DNA of 10,555 nucleotides from an uncultured bacterium (GTDB lineage: Bacteria; Cyanobacteriota; Vampirovibrionia; Gastranaerophilales; Gastranaerophilaceae): the NCBI GenBank assembly GCA_902803265.1, contig CADCPD010000104.1, positions 1 through 10,555 on the forward strand, in the 5' to 3' direction. Position 1 is the first letter of the stretch. The number at the start of each line of letters is the position of its first letter. Under the pieces are notes generated by a model that was not told the origin of the DNA, ran no database searches, and saw only the letters and a list, made by a program, of their open reading frames with translations. Positions 7,106-10,555 of this stretch are shown in pieces. The position numbers and the translations under genes are program-made.

Positions 7106-7918
7106 TTAAATGTGTATTAAATCTGAAAGTTTTGGTTCTTCTTTTAATTCATAAAACATTTCCGCAGCATTTTTAAAATCAAGAGGATTTGCACTTACGT
7201 AAAATTCTTCTTCTCCTATTTGTTTGGAAGGATTTAATAAATTATTTGCTTGCAAATCATACTTTATATAATTTGAAAAAATAATTGACGGATCAATAAA
7301 AATATCTTTTCCGATAACATCAACTAAAACATTTCTCAAATAAGGATAATGAGTACAGCCTAAAACAATTTTTTGAGGATTATTTTCCATCATTTTATCA
7401 AGATATTTTTTTACAACATCTATCGTAGAATCATAATGTTCTTCACCTGACTCAACGATTTTTACCCACTCCGGACAAGCAATTTCGAAAATTTGCATAT
7501 CTTCATTATACTTATGAATTTCTCTTGCATAAATATGAGAATTTATTGTAACAGGCGTTGCAAAGACCCCTAAACGTTCTATTTCCATCAATGATAAAAC
7601 ATTTGCACAAGATTGAACTATCGGATAAATTTTTATATCAAATTCAGTCTTCAATGTCTCATAGGCAATAGCAGAAGTTGTATTACAAGCCATAACAACA
7701 GCTTTAACTTCTTTTTTCATAAAAAATTCAAAAATATTTCTTGCATATTCTATTAATTGGTCTTTTGTCTTTTCACCATAAGGACTGTTTTTCAAGTCTC
7801 CAAAATAGATATAGTTTTCATTAGGCAAAAGTTTTTTGAGCTTTTCATATACTGTAAGCCCGCCCACACCTGAATCATACACTGCTATTTTGTTATTATT
7901 TACACTGTTTGAAATAAT
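7106..7918 (-). CDS. murI: Glutamate racemase, probably started at an ATT codon
   Basis: The enzyme interconverts L- and D-glutamate in the cytoplasm to supply D-glutamate for peptidoglycan. Seen here are DSGVGGLTV, the two catalytic cysteines in ACNTTSA (C78 in the numbering used here) and GCTHYP (C188, with the neighbouring histidine), and YFGDLKNSPYG. The only standard start is GTG at 7882, but it would give MYDSGVGG and remove the first beta strand of the fold. The frame stays open upstream to a TGA at 7924 and reads NNNKIAVYDSGVGG, a normal MurI N-terminus. A perfect AAGGAG (7930-7925) lies 6 bases before ATT at 7918 and 9 before a second ATT at 7915. With ATT at 7918 the protein is 270 residues, within the family's usual range, and overlaps the amidase gene by 23 bp. 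The conservative alternative is 7106-7882. Confidence 0.9.
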   Translation of the reverse strand: MISNSVNNNKIAVYDSGVGGLTVYEKLKKLLPNENYIYFGDLKNSPYGEKTKDQLIEYARNIFEFFMKKEVKAVVMACNTTSAIAYETLKTEFDIKIYPIVQSCANVLSLMEIERLGVFATPVTINSHIYAREIHKYNEDMQIFEIACPEWVKIVESGEEHYDSTIDVVKKYLDKMMENNPQKIVLGCTHYPYLRNVLVDVIGKDIFIDPSIIFSNYIKYDLQANNLLNPSKQIGEEEFYVSANPLDFKNAAEMFYELKEEPKLSDLIHI

Positions 7919-9809
7919 TAATCACTCCTTCTGCAATTGCTTTTGCTGTTCTTTGTTTTCTATCATCTGATACTAATTCCATTCTTTCTTTTTCATTTGA
8001 AATAAAACCTATTTCAACCAATATTGCAGGCTTTGTAGTATGGTTTATAACATAGAATTTAGATTTTATTAGACCTCTATCAGGAGATTCTGAAATATAT
8101 TTTGCCATGGCATCTTGCACACATCTTCCTAAATCCATACTGTAATCGTGATAATAATGTGTTTCAACGCCGGAAGGAGTTGAACTTTCTGAAGAATTTA
8201 CATGGACACTTATAAATATATCCTCATCTTTTCCTTCTGCAAAATCAACTCTATCCTGCAATGACAATGTTGAATTATCATCTCTGGTAATATAAACTTT
8301 ATATCCTTTTTCTCTTAATATAGCAACAAGTCTTTGTGAGACATCTAAGGTAATATCACTTTCTTTTATACCGGCTCTTGTTGCCCCACAATCTACTCCG
8401 CCATGTCCCGGATCAATTACGATAACTTTGTCTCCTGCTTTTTTCTTTGAATTTCCAAATATTGGTATAGCAGGAACAATCTTTTTCTGATTTTCAGGTT
8501 CACTTATAGTTATTTTCAGACTTCTTCCATCCATACCTGAATAAACTTTAACAGTACCGTTTGATGTTAATTTATAATGAAATCTCAATAATTGACCATT
8601 AACTTTTAACTTAAAAGCTTCTACATTTGTTCCTTTTAAAGTATTTATAAAACCTAATTCATTATACTTATCCGCATTATATATCGTCAAAACAAAATCA
8701 TCATATTTTCTGTAAACACTATATACAACCGGAGCTGAAAAAGCTAAAACAACATCATTATCTTTTCCGTTTTTTGTGTAATATGTTGCCATCAAATTTG
8801 CTTTCACATTAGATAAAGATGCCACATTATATTTTTCTAAATCTGCAAGCAATAATGTTTCATTATCCGGAGAATATATAGGAAGATACTTATCCGGTTT
8901 ATTTGTTTTTAAAACAAGTCTTGCTTTATTTGCTTCAAATTGTCCAATTTTTATAGTTTCAGTTTCATTTATTTGATATTCTTTTCCCCTTACATCTTTA
9001 CTTGTTAATGTATTCGGTAAATCAAAAACAATTCTTGCAGGCTCAGATAAATACAACGGTTTTTCTACCGCAACAGAACCAAAACCTGATAATAACAAAC
9101 CGTTAGGAGTTCTTGTAATACTATTCAAATAATATCTTGTATTTAGTTTTAAATCTTTTTTAACTTGATTTACAACAACATCACTAAATGCAGTATCAAC
9201 TTCTTTTGGAATATTTGCAGAAGAAAAAGCGGATTGAATATCTTTCAAAGATTCATTATTAACATTTATATTTTGTGGATTTGAGACAGGAACTTCTTTT
9301 TTTGTTATTACTTGAGATGTCATCGAAGAATATTCATAATAATCATTGACGTTTTGTCTATCTTCTCTAAATGTATTTTGAAAATATTGTTCTTTTACAA
9401 AATCATTATCACCATATTTAACGAATAAGCTATTATCAATTTTATAGATATTAATTTTATCAGGATTATATTTTTCATCTAAAGTTAGAACAACTCTTAC
9501 AACATAAGGATTAACTGAATTTTGAGCTATAACAGCTCGCGTTACAACACCTGTTGAAAATGTTATATCTTCTTTTTTTGTTGTTAAAACGGCTGAATCT
9601 ATATCAAAATAAACTCTGTTTGGATTAGACATTTTAACAAGCTTAATTTTATTAATATTTTCATCTGTAAAGTTTGTTTTAGAAGAAATAACAAGAATAG
9701 AAGATGAAGTATCAAACACAGATGAGGTAATTTTAACAGGATCTTGAGCAAAAACAACCTGCACCGTAAAAGCAAATAAAATTAATAAAAGATAAAAAAT
9801 TTTCTTCAT
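7896..9809 (-). CDS. Secreted N-acetylmuramoyl-L-alanine amidase (Amidase_3) with AMIN-like domains
   Basis: The 637-residue envelope enzyme cuts the bond between N-acetylmuramic acid and the L-alanine of the stem peptide. A signal peptide (KK, hydrophobic 4-20, likely cleavage after VFA at 21) sends it out of the cytoplasm. Residues about 24-135 look like an AMIN domain, 222-325 like a second, and 335-440 like a third, more divergent beta-rich module. AMIN domains usually localise amidases to septal or envelope sites. The catalytic domain (about 460-634) has zinc ligands H469 in DPGHGG, E483 in IKESD and H536 in SVHVN, and catalytic E599 in LVEIGFISN, so it appears active. GGGAAGAG precedes the ATG. 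It is the first gene of the minus-strand run and overlaps murI, a sensible cell-wall pairing. It is larger than typical AmiC because of the repeated N-terminal modules. Confidence 0.93.
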   Translation of the reverse strand: MKKIFYLLLILFAFTVQVVFAQDPVKITSSVFDTSSSILVISSKTNFTDENINKIKLVKMSNPNRVYFDIDSAVLTTKKEDITFSTGVVTRAVIAQNSVNPYVVRVVLTLDEKYNPDKINIYKIDNSLFVKYGDNDFVKEQYFQNTFREDRQNVNDYYEYSSMTSQVITKKEVPVSNPQNINVNNESLKDIQSAFSSANIPKEVDTAFSDVVVNQVKKDLKLNTRYYLNSITRTPNGLLLSGFGSVAVEKPLYLSEPARIVFDLPNTLTSKDVRGKEYQINETETIKIGQFEANKARLVLKTNKPDKYLPIYSPDNETLLLADLEKYNVASLSNVKANLMATYYTKNGKDNDVVLAFSAPVVYSVYRKYDDFVLTIYNADKYNELGFINTLKGTNVEAFKLKVNGQLLRFHYKLTSNGTVKVYSGMDGRSLKITISEPENQKKIVPAIPIFGNSKKKAGDKVIVIDPGHGGVDCGATRAGIKESDITLDVSQRLVAILREKGYKVYITRDDNSTLSLQDRVDFAEGKDEDIFISVHVNSSESSTPSGVETHYYHDYSMDLGRCVQDAMAKYISESPDRGLIKSKFYVINHTTKPAILVEIGFISNEKERMELVSDDRKQRTAKAIAEGVINYFKQCK

Positions 9810-9828
9810 CTAATCTCTTCCCGAAAAC

Positions 9829-9857
9829 ATTATACAACTATTTTTAATATATGAAAA
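9829..9857 (-). promoter_or_regulatory. Promoter for the amidase-murI pair
   Basis: On the minus strand there is a perfect TATAAT (9834-9829) with TTTTCA (9857-9852, 4 of 6 consensus bases) 17 bp upstream. The expected start point near 9822 gives a leader of about 13 bases that consists mostly of the ribosome site GGGAAGAG (9822-9815). Its -35 stands only 4 bp from the -35 of the opposite promoter, so the two are back to back. Confidence 0.6.
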
Positions 9858-9861
9858 AAAG

Positions 9862-9890
9862 TTGACCTTTCTTAAAAAAAAACTTAGAAT
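9862..9890 (+). promoter_or_regulatory. Strong vegetative promoter for the RRRWYD gene
   Basis: TTGACC (9862-9867) and TAGAAT (9885-9890) are separated by exactly 17 bp, with an A-rich spacer. Each hexamer matches the sigma-70/SigA consensus at 5 of 6 positions. The expected transcription start, 6-8 bases after the -10, falls at about 9897, which is the A of an in-frame ATG. Confidence 0.75.
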
Positions 9891-9896
9891 ATGAGT

Positions 9897-10232
9897 ATGA
9901 TAAATCCAAGAAGACGTTGGTACGACAACGAAGAATCAGCATCAGAAATATTTGATAAAATACAACATCTTGACGAAAATACAAAAAACGTATTATCGGC
10001 AAATTTGACTGAAATAATAAAACAAATAAAAGATTTACATAGAGAAGAAGCCGAACCTGAGTTAAGCATAGGATTAGAAAGAGTAATCGGATTGTATCAT
10101 CAGTTTCAAAACAGAAGACGCTGGTATGACCAAAATGATGACGAAGCGGCTTATGCAATAAAGACATTGTTTACACTACCCGAACAGGATTTTTATAACA
10201 TTATTGAAGGCTTGTCTGTGTCTTTGCGTTAA
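9897..10232 (+). CDS. Small protein with two RRRWYD repeats, function unknown
   Basis: The protein is 111 residues from ATG 9897, or 113 from ATG 9891. It is built of two related halves, each opening with RRRWYD followed by acidic residues and a predicted helical segment: RRRWYDNEESASEIFDKI with LSANLTEII, and RRRWYDQNDDEAAYAIKTL with YNIIEGLSV. The halves are separated by an acidic linker (REEAEPEL). There is no signal peptide or membrane segment, so it should be cytoplasmic. I recall short RRWYD-type proteins in gut bacteria, but I know of no assigned function. The ATG at 9891 directly abuts the -10 box and would lie upstream of the predicted transcript, and neither ATG has a ribosome site. 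The likely start is therefore a leaderless ATG at 9897. The gene is divergent from the amidase. It is supported by its own promoter, its internal repeat and its lack of stops. Confidence 0.75.
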   Translation: MINPRRRWYDNEESASEIFDKIQHLDENTKNVLSANLTEIIKQIKDLHREEAEPELSIGLERVIGLYHQFQNRRRWYDQNDDEAAYAIKTLFTLPEQDFYNIIEGLSVSLR

Positions 10233-10333
10233 GCATTAAAATTTTAACAAACATTTTTAAACCATAAAACTGATATTTCAAAAGAATTAATAAACTTTGT
10301 CGATATATTATGCATACAAAAAAAAAGGTGCAT

Positions 10334-10501
10334 ATGGCAAAAATATTAGAAAATTTCTCAGGCAGAAGAACAATAAAAGTTTCAACAAATGATATAGTCT
10401 CAATTGTAAGAGAATATCAAAGAATTGCAGGAACAGAAAAAAATTACGAACAAATAAGAAAACTTCTTGACAAAAATAATTTATTTATTGTTGAAGATTA
10501 A
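10334..10501 (+). CDS. 55-residue conserved-looking small protein, function unknown
   Basis: The frame is open from ATG 10310, but the better start is ATG 10334. AAAGG (10324-10328) stands 5 bases before it, while the 10310 ATG has no ribosome site, and its extra codons encode a poly-lysine run (MHTKKKVH) made by the A-tract that forms the ribosome site. The protein starts MAKILENFSGRRTIKVS, then has a helical, charged middle (DIVSIVREYQRIAG) and ends NLFIVED. No membrane segment or signal is seen. The size and charge would fit a small regulator or an interaction partner, but no DNA-binding or catalytic motif is recognisable. It lies 101 bp after the RRRWYD gene on the same strand and ends directly at a terminator hairpin, which supports it being a real transcribed gene. 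Confidence 0.65.
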   Translation: MAKILENFSGRRTIKVSTNDIVSIVREYQRIAGTEKNYEQIRKLLDKNNLFIVED

Positions 10502-10555
10502 ACAAAAAAGAAGGAAGTTTTAAAACTTCCTTCTTTTTTGTTTAATCTTCAACAA
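10488..10555. repeat. Perfect 68-base palindrome reaching the window end
   Basis: Every base from 10488 to 10521 is complementary to its mirror position between 10522 and 10555, giving 34-base arms with no loop and no mismatch. The inner part is the terminator. The outer part repeats, inverted, the last codons of the 55-residue gene (IVED and stop). Mirrored coding sequence is unexpected for a terminator and suggests a fold-back join at a contig end. Confidence 0.9.
10503..10540 (+). terminator. Intrinsic terminator after the small-protein genes
   Basis: GAAGGAAG (10510-10517) pairs with CTTCCTTC (10526-10533) around a TTTTAAAA centre, followed by six T (10534-10539) and preceded by six A (10504-10509). 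The A-tract makes it potentially bidirectional. It starts one base after the stop codon of the 55-residue gene. Confidence 0.85.

Noticed and set aside
9844..10167. Minus-strand open frames opposite the RRRWYD gene
   Set aside because: The plus-strand frame has a consensus promoter and an internal protein repeat; the minus frames overlap the promoter region and have no ribosome site or motif.
10233..10333. Possible promoter or terminator between the two plus-strand genes
   Set aside because: TATATT at 10304-10309 lacks a -35 at proper spacing, and the only inverted repeat (TTAAAATTTTAA, 10236-10247) is short and pure A/T.
1..10555. tRNA, rRNA, CRISPR array, insertion sequence or phage genes
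   Set aside because: No cloverleaf, regularly spaced repeats, transposase or integrase motifs were seen on either strand.

Overview
This is an AT-rich window (roughly a third G+C by eye) from a bacterium with Shine-Dalgarno-led, tightly packed genes. A secreted N-acetylmuramoyl-L-alanine amidase with several AMIN-like domains, nucleotide-sugar genes typical of surface glycans, and a small RRRWYD-motif protein together suggest a gut diderm. My best guess is Gastranaerophilales/Vampirovibrionia ('Melainabacteria'). That placement comes from memory of family resemblance and is not proven by the sequence.

Layout: nearly everything from 1 to 9809 is on the minus strand and is read from high to low coordinates. 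First comes a cell-wall pair, the amidase (9809-7896) and the glutamate racemase murI, which overlaps it and seems to start at an ATT codon. After a 47-bp AT-rich gap comes a run of closely spaced surface-sugar genes. These are a duplicated Rossmann-like protein with a cysteine-rich insert, a glucose-1-phosphate cytidylyltransferase (RfbF/DdhA), a radical SAM/SPASM protein, an RfbH/DdhC (E1) 3-dehydratase, a NeuB-like PEP-condensing synthase with a SAF domain, a thiamine-diphosphate enzyme of the acetolactate-synthase type, and the first 41 codons of another gene that leaves the window at base 1. Gaps between the last six are 2-18 bp or an ATGA overlap, so they probably form one operon.

RfbF and RfbH point to a CDP-linked 3,6-dideoxyhexose route. 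The usual 4,6-dehydratase (RfbG/DdhB) between them is replaced by the radical SAM gene. The NeuB-like and ThDP enzymes would add carbon units, so the product may be a branched or chain-extended deoxysugar that I cannot match to a described pathway.

From 9810 to the right end the layout is divergent. Back-to-back promoters drive the amidase on one side and, on the other, an apparently leaderless mRNA for a small protein with two RRRWYD repeats, followed by a 55-residue unknown protein and a strong hairpin terminator. The last 68 bases form a perfect palindrome that runs to the window edge and includes the mirrored end of the last gene. This looks like a fold-back at a contig end laid over a real terminator.
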